Of a DNA stretch of 10,715 bases, positions 1-5,752 are shown one piece after another; position 1 is the stretch's first letter, and each line of letters begins with the position of its first letter. Made by a program: the position numbers and the translations under genes. The notes under the pieces are model-generated. The model made no database searches. It was not told the origin of the DNA and saw only the letters and a program-made list of their open reading frames with translations. This DNA is from Gemmatimonadota bacterium (GTDB lineage: Bacteria > Gemmatimonadota > Gemmatimonadetes > Gemmatimonadales > Gemmatimonadaceae). The DNA lies in assembly GCA_003222065.1 (NCBI GenBank), contig QHUV01000031.1, positions 1 to 10,715 on the forward strand. Direction: 5' to 3'.

Positions 1-1398
1 CGCGATGTCGACGGTGTAGCCGCGCTCGCGCGCCATGAGCTCCGTCAGGTCGATCGGAAAACCATAAGTGTCATAGAGCTTGAACGCATCCTCGCCGCTG
101 ACCGTGCCGCGCACGTCCGTGCTCCCGTCGGCGGTCAGTGTGGGCGCGATCTGATCGAAGCGCGACAAGCCGCCTTCGATTGTAGAAAGGAATCCCTGTT
201 CCTCGACGCGTGTTGTTCCGAGGATGTGCTTGGCGCGCGCTTTCAGTTCCGGATAGACGTCGTGCATCGTCTCGATGACCGTTTCCACCACGTCGACGAG
301 TGTTGGTTCCTTGCGTCCCAGGAGCCAGGCATGGCGAACAGCGCGACGTAGGATGCGTCGCAGCACGTAGCCCCGGCCCTCGTTCGAAGGAAATACACCA
401 TCGGCCAGCAGGAACGCGACCGCTCTTGCGTGATCGGCCAGCACACGGAACGACGCCGGGGAGATTGCGCTCGCGATGACGTCCGAACCGCCCCGGCCAT
501 CGTTGACACGCAGACCCGAGCGAGGCTCGTCGCTCTCACGACCCCAATACGGAACGCCGACCACCTCTTCGACTTTGTGAATCAGTGGCGAGAATACGTC
601 CGTGTGATAGTTGTTCGTCACACCCTGGAGCGCAGCAGCAATCCGTTCGAGTCCCGCACCCGTATCGACCGACGGCTTCGGCAACGGCACGAGCGTGCCG
701 TCCGCCTGACGGTCGTACTGCATGAAGACGAGATTCCAGATCTCGAGGAATCGCCCCGCCTCAGCGCCTTCGACGAAGGCCTCGAGCGAATACTCATTGT
801 GCTCCTCTGTCCACTCGCCGCCTGCGCCGGTCGGGTATCGCCAGTCGTTGGCGAGGTGCGCAAGGTCGACATAGATCTCCGAACAGGGACCACACGGTCC
901 GGTGTCGGCCATCTGCCAGAAGTTGTCTTTGTCACTCAGACCGTAGATCCGGCTGTCCGGCAAGCCGGCGATCTCGCGCCACAGCGCCCGCGCTTCGTCG
1001 TCCGCGTGATGGACGGAGACGCGAATTTCGGACGGATCCAACGCGAGCTCGTTCGTGACGAACTCCCATGCAAACGAGATCGCATCTCGCTTGAAGTAAT
1101 CGCCGAACGAGAAGTTGCCGAGCATCTCGAAAAACGTATGGTGGCGTGCGGTATGGCCCACCTGCTCGAGATCGTTATGCTTGCCGCCGGCACGCACGCA
1201 TTTCTGCGAAGTCGTAGCGCGGCGTCCGAAAGCTGGCTCCTCCAGTCCCAGAAAGACTTTCTTGAACTGGACCATTCCCGCGTTGGTGAACAGCAGCGTC
1301 GGATCATCACCCGGCACGAGCGAGGAGCTTGGCCGAACGGCGTGACCCGCGCGTCGGAAATAGTCGAGGAAACGAAGTCGGATCTCAGCGGCCTGCAT
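1..1398 (-). CDS. alaS: Alanine--tRNA ligase, N-terminal 466 residues (3' part beyond window)
   Basis: Charges tRNA-Ala with alanine in the cytoplasm (class II aminoacyl-tRNA synthetase). Reading from ATG at 1398 the frame stays open for 466 codons to base 1, so the gene continues outside the window; the family is usually about 870-900 residues. Visible are the class II catalytic core: TNAGMVQFK (38-46), SQKCVRAGGKHNDLEQVG (64-81), HHTFFEMLGNFSFGDYF (86-102), TGPCGPCSEIY (166-176), WNLVFMQYDR (221-230), motif 3 as DTGAGLERI (245-253), and the tRNA-binding segment GRGYVLRRILRRAVRH (341-356). The editing and C-Ala domains are not in the window. A stretch around residues 284-315, just before SFRVLADHARA, is some 20-25 residues longer than I recall for E. 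coli AlaS. No clear Shine-Dalgarno precedes the ATG; a short hairpin lies 16 nt upstream. Follows recX with a 65-bp gap. Confidence 0.97.
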   Translation of the reverse strand, partial: MQAAEIRLRFLDYFRRAGHAVRPSSSLVPGDDPTLLFTNAGMVQFKKVFLGLEEPAFGRRATTSQKCVRAGGKHNDLEQVGHTARHHTFFEMLGNFSFGDYFKRDAISFAWEFVTNELALDPSEIRVSVHHADDEARALWREIAGLPDSRIYGLSDKDNFWQMADTGPCGPCSEIYVDLAHLANDWRYPTGAGGEWTEEHNEYSLEAFVEGAEAGRFLEIWNLVFMQYDRQADGTLVPLPKPSVDTGAGLERIAAALQGVTNNYHTDVFSPLIHKVEEVVGVPYWGRESDEPRSGLRVNDGRGGSDVIASAISPASFRVLADHARAVAFLLADGVFPSNEGRGYVLRRILRRAVRHAWLLGRKEPTLVDVVETVIETMHDVYPELKARAKHILGTTRVEEQGFLSTIEGGLSRFDQIAPTLTADGSTDVRGTVSGEDAFKLYDTYGFPIDLTELMARERGYTVDIA

Positions 1399-1413
1399 AG
1401 GCGAGAATATAGG

Positions 1414-1432
1414 GCGAGCGCTGCGCGCTCGC
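1414..1432. repeat. 8-bp perfect hairpin in the recX-alaS gap
   Basis: GCGAGCGC (1414-1421), loop TGC, GCGCTCGC (1425-1432): a perfect 8-bp inverted repeat in the 65-bp gap between the recX stop and the alaS start. There is no T-tract on either side, so it is not a standard intrinsic terminator; in the transcript it would sit about 16 nt upstream of the alaS ATG. The GCGAGCGC core also occurs in both copies of the 68-bp repeat upstream of recX. Confidence 0.6.
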
Positions 1433-1463
1433 TCCTGCTCCTGTCGCCGAAAAGGGTCCGCGG

Positions 1464-2126
1464 CTATTCAGCTGCCGGCGCATCCGCGGGTGGTTCCGAC
1501 GACATCAGGCTGCGCACCGTGCGGGCGATATCGTCGCTGTCATACCCGCGACGTGCGAGAAAGGCGTAGAGTCGGCGGCGCTGCACCGCGGTGTCCAATC
1601 GCGCGAGCGATTTCAACTTCTTGCGTGCCACACGCTCGAGCGTTCCCTCTTCATCGATGTGCTCCTCGGCAAATACGTCGGCGATCGCGGAATCCGTCAC
1701 GTCGCGCGCAACGCCTCGGCGTGTCAGCTCCTGCTGGACGCGCCTACGCGAGAGTCCTCCGCCCAACGCCTTGGCTCTCGTGAATTGCTTGGCAAAGCTT
1801 CCGTCGTCGAGAAAGCCGGTGCGAAGCAGCCGCTCGATGGCGACATCGACGTTTTCCGCGGGCTCACCCTTTCTCACGAGCAGCCGGCGCAATTCGGTCG
1901 AGGAACGCGCGCGTAAGGCAATCATGTTGAGCGCGCGGTCGTAAGTGGCGACGATGCTCGTCTCCCGTTGAAACGCCGCTCGGAGACGCTCATCGACGAT
2001 GGCACCAACCGATAACTGCAGCCGCTCGATTGCTTCGAGTGATAACGTCGCGGCAACCGAGCCGTCGACGACCACGTCGAAGCGTCCATTGCGGCGGGGG
2101 TTTGCGACGATGGCGGTTACAAACAT
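1464..2126 (-). CDS. recX: RecX, RecA-modulating protein
   Basis: RecX binds RecA filaments and controls their extension and activity; it acts in the cytoplasm. The 220-residue product shows the helical three-repeat RecX layout: DRALNMIALRARSSTELRRLLVRKG (about 64-88), AIERLLRTGFLDDGSFAKQFTRAKALGGGLSRRRVQQELTRRGV (about 96-139), and a third module ending in RRRLYAFLARRGYDSDDIARTVRSL (about 183-207). An N-terminal beta-rich extension of about 55 residues and a short acidic/Ala-Pro tail complete it. ATG at 2126 is the natural start; only a weak purine stretch precedes it. It lies directly downstream of recA on the same strand, the classic recA-recX order, but separated by a 340-bp structured gap. 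In E. coli recX is expressed by partial readthrough of a terminator after recA; the hairpin at 2312-2368 may play the same role here (inference). Confidence 0.95.
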   Translation of the reverse strand: MFVTAIVANPRRNGRFDVVVDGSVAATLSLEAIERLQLSVGAIVDERLRAAFQRETSIVATYDRALNMIALRARSSTELRRLLVRKGEPAENVDVAIERLLRTGFLDDGSFAKQFTRAKALGGGLSRRRVQQELTRRGVARDVTDSAIADVFAEEHIDEEGTLERVARKKLKSLARLDTAVQRRRLYAFLARRGYDSDDIARTVRSLMSSEPPADAPAAE

Positions 2127-2157
2127 TGGCGATGAGTTATCCCAAGCGAATCATCTG

Positions 2158-2225
2158 CGGCGAAGGGGAGCGCGCGCAACGCGCGCGCGACTCCATATAA
2201 GCTTCTCGCGAGCGCAAGCGAGCGA
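2158..2225. repeat. 68-bp direct repeat, copy 1 (hairpin-bearing intergenic element)
   Basis: Identical base for base to 2242-2309; the two copies are offset by 84 bp with a 16-bp spacer. Each contains two self-complementary parts. The first (2167-2194) has GGAG then CGCGCGC pairing with GCGCGCG then CTCC, with one bulged A and a 5-nt loop. The second, around 2205-2224, has TCGC/GCGA arms, a short internal mismatch and a GCAA loop. A CCATATAAGCTT segment separates them. It begins 31 bp upstream of the recX start. No terminal target duplication or coding capacity was recognised. Confidence 0.9.
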
Positions 2226-2241
2226 TGGCGACCTCTTTCTA

Positions 2242-2309
2242 CGGCGAAGGGGAGCGCGCGCAACGCGCGCGCGACTCCATATAAGCTTCTCGCGAGCGCA
2301 AGCGAGCGA
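2242..2309. repeat. 68-bp direct repeat, copy 2
   Basis: Perfect second copy of 2158-2225, with the same pair of GC-rich hairpins and HindIII-like AAGCTT centre. It abuts the long hairpin at 2312-2368, so the recA 3' region carries three consecutive structured modules. Perfect identity of two copies this close suggests a recent duplication or ongoing homogenisation (inference). Confidence 0.9.
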
Positions 2310-2311
2310 GG

Positions 2312-2368
2312 CCGGTCTCTTTAGCTGGGCCCATGCGCACAGCGCATGGGCCCAGCTAAAGAGACCGG
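2312..2368. terminator. Perfect 27-bp inverted repeat between recA and recX; likely terminator or RNA-processing hairpin
   Basis: The arms 2312-2338 and 2342-2368 are perfect reverse complements (27 bp, no mismatch) around a 3-nt ACA loop. The arms run CCGGTCTCTTTAGC... and carry GGGCCC near the middle. It starts 98 nt past the recA stop. No T-tract follows on the minus strand, so Rho-independent termination of the standard type is not shown; attenuation, 3'-end protection of recA mRNA or RNase III processing are alternatives. By position it matches the terminator known between E. coli recA and recX. Confidence 0.75.
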
Positions 2369-2430
2369 GGAGCAGCAGCCTGATCACGAGGGGAGTATCC
2401 GGGTCCCGACGATCCCAGGGCTGCGTCTCC

Positions 2431-2452
2431 CCGGCCTCGATCCGATGGCCGG
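2431..2452. repeat. Small inverted repeat just after recA
   Basis: CCGGCC (2431-2436) and GGCCGG (2447-2452) are reverse complements; inside them TCG and CGA can add three more pairs with one bulged base. It begins 14 nt downstream of the recA stop on the minus strand. No T-run follows. The remaining bases between it and the 27-bp hairpin (2369-2430) show no gene or motif that I recognise. Confidence 0.45.
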
Positions 2453-2466
2453 TCGACTACTGAACG

Positions 2467-3510
2467 TCAGTCGTCCAATGCCTCGGCGTCCACCAATCCA
2501 GGACGCGCCGCCATTCCGAGCACGCCCTTCACCAGCTCTTCGACTTCACTCATCATCGCCGGGTTGTCCTTGAGGAACAACTTCGAGTTCTCCCGACCTT
2601 GGCCGATCTTCTGGCCTTTGTAGCTGTACCACGCCCCAGACTTCTCGATGATCCCCGATTCGGCGGCAATGTCGAGGACGAGACTCGCGTGGCTAATGCC
2701 TTCGGCGTACATGATGTCGAACTCGGCTTGCTTGAATGGAGGCGCCACTTTGTTCTTCACGACTTTCACGCGCACGTGCGAGCCGATGACGTCCTCCTTC
2801 TCCTTCACCGGACCAATCCGCCGAATGTCGAGGCGCACTGACGCGTAGAACTTGAGCGCCTTGCCTCCAGTCGTCGTTTCCGGATTGCCGAACATGACGC
2901 CGATTTTCTCGCGCAACTGATTGATGAAGATTACCGACGTCTTTGACCGAGCGATCGCACCCGTGAGCTTGCGCAGTGCTTGGCTCATCAAGCGCGCCTG
3001 CAGTCCGACGTGGGAATCTCCCATGTCGCCCTCGATTTCCGCCTTCGGCACCAACGCGGCAACCGAATCGATGACGACGACGTCAATTGCTCCGGAGCGA
3101 ACGAGAATGTCCGCAATCTCCAGCCCCTGCTCACCAGTATCTGGTTGAGAGATGAGGAGATTCTCGACATCTACGCCAAGCTTCCTCGCGTATTCGGTGT
3201 CGAGCGCATGCTCGGCGTCGATATACGCCGCCACTCCTCCCGAACGCTGCGCATTGGCGACGACATGCAGCGAGAGTGTGGTCTTGCCGCTGGATTCCGG
3301 ACCGTAGATCTCGGTAACGCGACCTCGGGGGATACCGCCGATGCCGATCGCGGCGTCGAGGTTGATCGCCCCGGTCGGAATCGCCTCGACCCGCACCTTA
3401 CTCTCGGTGCCGAGCCGCATGATCGATCCCTTGCCGCAGCTTTTTTCGATCTGCGTAATGGCCAGATTCAGCGCTTTCTTCTTGTCGTCCGTGATCGTGG
3501 AGACAGCCAT
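2467..3510 (-). CDS. recA: RecA recombinase
   Basis: ATP-dependent strand-exchange protein of homologous recombination and coprotease for the SOS response. From the ATG at 3510 it is 347 residues, a normal RecA length. Walker A is GPESSGKT (70-77), Walker [13 protein letters not shown] (144-155), loop L1 region [20 protein letters not shown] (158-177), and loop L2 region [20 protein letters not shown] (197-216); the C-terminus is acidic (DAEALDD). An in-frame codon at 3552 would add 14 residues, but the [14 protein letters not shown] start fits the family and has GAGAGGA at 3521-3527, 10 nt upstream, so I chose 3510. No clear E. coli-type CTGT-N8-ACAG or Gram-positive GAAC-N4-GTTC SOS box was seen in the upstream region. 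Downstream come three structured intergenic elements and recX. Confidence 0.98.
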   Translation of the reverse strand: MAVSTITDDKKKALNLAITQIEKSCGKGSIMRLGTESKVRVEAIPTGAINLDAAIGIGGIPRGRVTEIYGPESSGKTTLSLHVVANAQRSGGVAAYIDAEHALDTEYARKLGVDVENLLISQPDTGEQGLEIADILVRSGAIDVVVIDSVAALVPKAEIEGDMGDSHVGLQARLMSQALRKLTGAIARSKTSVIFINQLREKIGVMFGNPETTTGGKALKFYASVRLDIRRIGPVKEKEDVIGSHVRVKVVKNKVAPPFKQAEFDIMYAEGISHASLVLDIAAESGIIEKSGAWYSYKGQKIGQGRENSKLFLKDNPAMMSEVEELVKGVLGMAARPGLVDAEALDD

Positions 3511-3567
3511 CGTGCACACATCCTCTCGTTGGTCGTGAATAGCTCTGGCCAAGCAGAATCGTACCGG

Positions 3568-3595
3568 AAATAACCTTGCTTCGATACCCGAACAA
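3568..3595 (-). promoter_or_regulatory. Possible recA promoter
   Basis: On the minus strand TTGTTC (3590-3595) and TTATTT (3568-3573) are spaced 16 bp and lie about 58 nt upstream of the recA ATG. This is a weak match to sigma-70 hexamers, found by eye in the 108-bp gap between yraN and recA; the gap is the natural place for a recA promoter but the exact elements are uncertain. Confidence 0.25.
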
Positions 3596-3618
3596 AATAC
3601 GAAGATGTCGCGCGCGAA

Positions 3619-3993
3619 TCAACCGGATCGTGCAACTTTGAACGCGTCCTCGACGTGACGGATGCGGACCCGATCGCCCTGCATGAGCACGCCGACAACG
3701 TCGAAGCGATAGGACTCCTCCGGACGACCGTGACGATCGATCCAGACCTGGGCGGACTTCGCTAATTCCTATTGCTTCCGCCAGTTGACTGCCTCGACGG
3801 GCTGGCCGAATCGATCCCCGCGACGAGCCTTGACCTCGACGAAAGCGATCAATCCTTCCCGCTCCATGACAAGATCGATGTCTCGATGGCCGGACCTGAA
3901 TCGCCGCTGGACGACTCGCCAACCGGTTCGGCGAAGCCACCGCTCCGCGATGCGCTCTCCCAGCTCTCCGAACGCCTGCTTGGCCGCTGACAT
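3619..3993 (-). pseudogene. yraN: YraN/UPF0102-family nuclease-like protein, interrupted by an in-frame amber codon
   Basis: From ATG 3993 the frame reads 74 residues with the UPF0102 signature: AFGELGERIAERWLRRTGW (7-25), GHRDIDLV (35-42), AFVEVKARRGDRFGQPVEAVNWRKQ (50-74), including D40, E53 and K55 of the PD-(D/E)XK-like core. A TAG at 3769-3771 then stops it. Beyond the stop, the same frame continues for 49 residues (ELAKSAQVWIDRHGR..ESYRFDVVGV....RIRHVEDAF) to TGA at 3619-3621, which is the expected conserved C-terminal half. With the amber read through, the product would be 124 residues, typical of the family. There is no frameshift. Explanations are a recent nonsense mutation, a base error in the assembly, or readthrough. 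The family's cellular function is not well established. It sits between the phosphodiesterase gene (67 bp upstream) and recA. Confidence 0.88.
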
Positions 3994-4060
3994 GGGCGAA
4001 ATGCTACCGCAGTCGGCGCGTTGCGCCGGCATCCAATTCACGCCGACGAAATCGAAGTAC

Positions 4061-4879
4061 CTAATCGCCGGAGGAGAGCAGCTCCTCTCGCGCAAGGATC
4101 ATCGTGCGCGGATCATCGGTGACGATCCCCTGTATTCCCGCCCTCCAGAGCTTCTGCGCGATGGCGGGCCCGTTGACGGTCCATACATGCGTTACGACGC
4201 CGGCCTGACGAGCCGTTCTCGCCAACGCGCCAACCGGTATGCGCATTCCGTTGTACCAACGCGGAATGCATAACGCCTGATACGGCAGCTCAGCAGGTCG
4301 CCGACGCAGCAGCGCGCCAGGCAAGAGTCGCAACACTTCGTCGAAGGACGCTCCAGTCGCGAGCCGAGCCGCGCGAAATGGCGACACGGCGGCCTGAATG
4401 AGCGAGCCAACCACGGCGCGCGCCGTTGCACCTGCTTCCTCGAGAGCTCGCCCCACGGCATCGACGGCCTCCGGCACCTTTACCTCGATGAGCAACGGGA
4501 CGTCGGCGAACCGCTCGAGTACCGCGGCGAGCGTGGGAACGGTCAAACCGCGAGCCCGGTAAGGGAAGGACATACCCGCATCCTTCGAGAACGTCGCCCC
4601 GGCGTCGGCGTGGCTGAGTTGCGCCGCCGTCATGTCCGCTACCAGGTCGCGCTGTCCGGTCGTGCGATAGAGCGTCGGATCGTGAATGACTACGGGCACG
4701 GCATCTCGCGTGACTCGGACGTCGAGCTCCAGGGCGTCGGCGCCTAACGCGAGAGCTTGCGCGAATGACTCGATCGTATTTTCCGGCGCGTCCGCGGCGT
4801 TGCCGCGATGCGCAATGACAAGACGCGCGCCAAGATCCGTGAGGGGGTTCGGCACGTGCCGCGCCGTCGGCGCCGCCAA
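4061..4879 (-). CDS. Glycerophosphodiester phosphodiesterase (UgpQ-like, cytosolic)
   Basis: Hydrolyses glycerophosphodiesters, the deacylation products of phospholipids, to glycerol-3-phosphate and an alcohol. The 272-residue product has the GDPD TIM-barrel signatures: IAHRGNAADAPENTIESF (22-39) with catalytic H24 and E33, LELDVRVTRD (50-59) with E51/D53 metal ligands, VVIHDPTLYRTT (63-74) with second catalytic H66, then TVPTLAAVLERF and LLIEVKV, and a late HVWTVNG plus GIQGIVTDDP, all in the expected order. No signal peptide or membrane segment is visible, so it should be cytosolic. The longest start is TTG at 4879, directly after the preceding gene's stop (TGAGTTG), suggesting translational coupling; a GTG at 4855 is an alternative. 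No Shine-Dalgarno is evident for either. Confidence 0.93.
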   Translation of the reverse strand: MAAPTARHVPNPLTDLGARLVIAHRGNAADAPENTIESFAQALALGADALELDVRVTRDAVPVVIHDPTLYRTTGQRDLVADMTAAQLSHADAGATFSKDAGMSFPYRARGLTVPTLAAVLERFADVPLLIEVKVPEAVDAVGRALEEAGATARAVVGSLIQAAVSPFRAARLATGASFDEVLRLLPGALLRRRPAELPYQALCIPRWYNGMRIPVGALARTARQAGVVTHVWTVNGPAIAQKLWRAGIQGIVTDDPRTMILAREELLSSGD

Positions 4880-4880
4880 C

Positions 4881-5702
4881 TCAGTGCGGAAGCTTTGCGC
4901 TCGCCGGCATCAGCGCCGGGGTATCGCTTTGCACGAGCACGCGCGTGATCACCGCGCCGGCGAGGTCGGGCAGCACCTGCTCCGCACGGACGACGATTTG
5001 TCCCTGCTTCGTGACCCACACACGCTCCGAACCACGCTCCGTCTCCAGTGACACGATCCAGCAGTCGAAGTCGCCCGCCGGCACCGTCACACGCTCCTCG
5101 CCTTCCACGGCCAGCGTGGCTGGCGCGCTCGCGGCGCCTCCCGCGTCGACAACGAGGACTGAGGCAGAGTCGCGCCACCCGTTGGCGAGCGGAAGCGAAG
5201 CGAGGACCGCGTCTACGTCCATGGCGTTTACGAGCACGTCGGGGGGATTGGCCATCACGACATTCTGCTTGCCGAGCGGCGAAGACATCGCGCCGAAAAT
5301 GCTATCGGCGGTGAATTCGGCGGCGACGCGGGCAAGACCGTGCACGACGGTCCAGTGCAGCGCCCGCAGGTCGGATCGCCTAACGATGAGAGAATCGCTC
5401 GTCGCCGACACTCCCTCCATGCCGTCGCGGGCGAGCATCAATGCCGGTGTGCCAGCGTAGTCGAGCAGCGTTACGACGAAACGCTGATCACCGATCGGCG
5501 AGGTGACGGTATCACGCGTCAAGGCGACTCGATAGGTGAACGTCGCGGCCTGAATATGGGTCGGATCTAGCGCGAGCCGATGCACCGTCGTATCCCGCTG
5601 CAGCGGGGCTGGCCTCAGCGCGGCTTGCGCCTTCGCCAGCGGAGCGGCGACAAGGTCGAGCGCAATCACGATAGCAAGCATGCGTCCAGAGTCACGGTGC
5701 AT
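4881..5702 (-). CDS. Exported protein of unknown function (DUF3108-like)
   Basis: From ATG 5702 it is 273 residues. The N-terminus MHRDSGRMLAIVIALDLVAAPLAKAQA looks like a Sec signal peptide with cleavage near AKA/AQA, so the product should reach the periplasm or outer membrane. The mature part is rich in alternating polar and hydrophobic residues, suggesting beta structure, and contains RVTVPAGDFDCWIVSLE (near 205-221) followed by WVTKQGQIVVRAEQVL, a pattern I associate with DUF3108-type proteins; this assignment is tentative. It follows ftsK by 50 bp; a longer TTG start at 5771 would overlap ftsK but would bury the signal peptide. Another ATG at 5681 gives a signal peptide without basic residues and is less likely. 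No enzyme motif is recognised. In some proteobacteria lolA follows ftsK, but this does not look like LolA. Confidence 0.75.
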   Translation of the reverse strand: MHRDSGRMLAIVIALDLVAAPLAKAQAALRPAPLQRDTTVHRLALDPTHIQAATFTYRVALTRDTVTSPIGDQRFVVTLLDYAGTPALMLARDGMEGVSATSDSLIVRRSDLRALHWTVVHGLARVAAEFTADSIFGAMSSPLGKQNVVMANPPDVLVNAMDVDAVLASLPLANGWRDSASVLVVDAGGAASAPATLAVEGEERVTVPAGDFDCWIVSLETERGSERVWVTKQGQIVVRAEQVLPDLAGAVITRVLVQSDTPALMPASAKLPH

Positions 5703-5752
5703 GACGCATGATACGATGGTCCGGGGCCGGTCGTTCCATGATGAGCGCGATC

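Noticed and set aside
430..1569. Long plus-strand open frame (379 codons) opposite alaS and the end of recX
   Set aside because: It is antisense to strongly conserved alaS codons, has no recognisable domain, and its openness follows from GC-rich codon bias on the other strand.
2158..2309. CRISPR array
   Set aside because: Only two copies, 68 bp each with a 16-bp spacer; no cas genes; the geometry does not fit CRISPR.
2151..2387. Minus-strand 78-codon frame with an internal protein repeat in the recA-recX gap
   Set aside because: The apparent repeat is only the translation of the two 68-bp DNA repeats and the hairpin; composition is Arg/Ala-rich and it has no family resemblance.
1999..2463. 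Plus-strand 154-codon frame across the recX start and the repeats
   Set aside because: It overlaps recX antisense and consists largely of repeat translation.
3511..3552. Longer RecA start giving 14 extra residues
   Set aside because: The extension ([14 protein letters not shown]) does not resemble RecA N-termini, while the internal ATG has a Shine-Dalgarno site and the family's usual start.
3511..3618. LexA/SOS box upstream of recA
   Set aside because: A CGAAC half-site at 3589-3593 has no matching GTTCG partner at the right spacing, and no CTGT-N8-ACAG is present; the lineage's LexA site may differ.
3398..3940. 180-codon minus-strand frame overlapping recA and yraN
   Set aside because: Arg/Ser-rich shadow frame of two conserved genes; no family resemblance.
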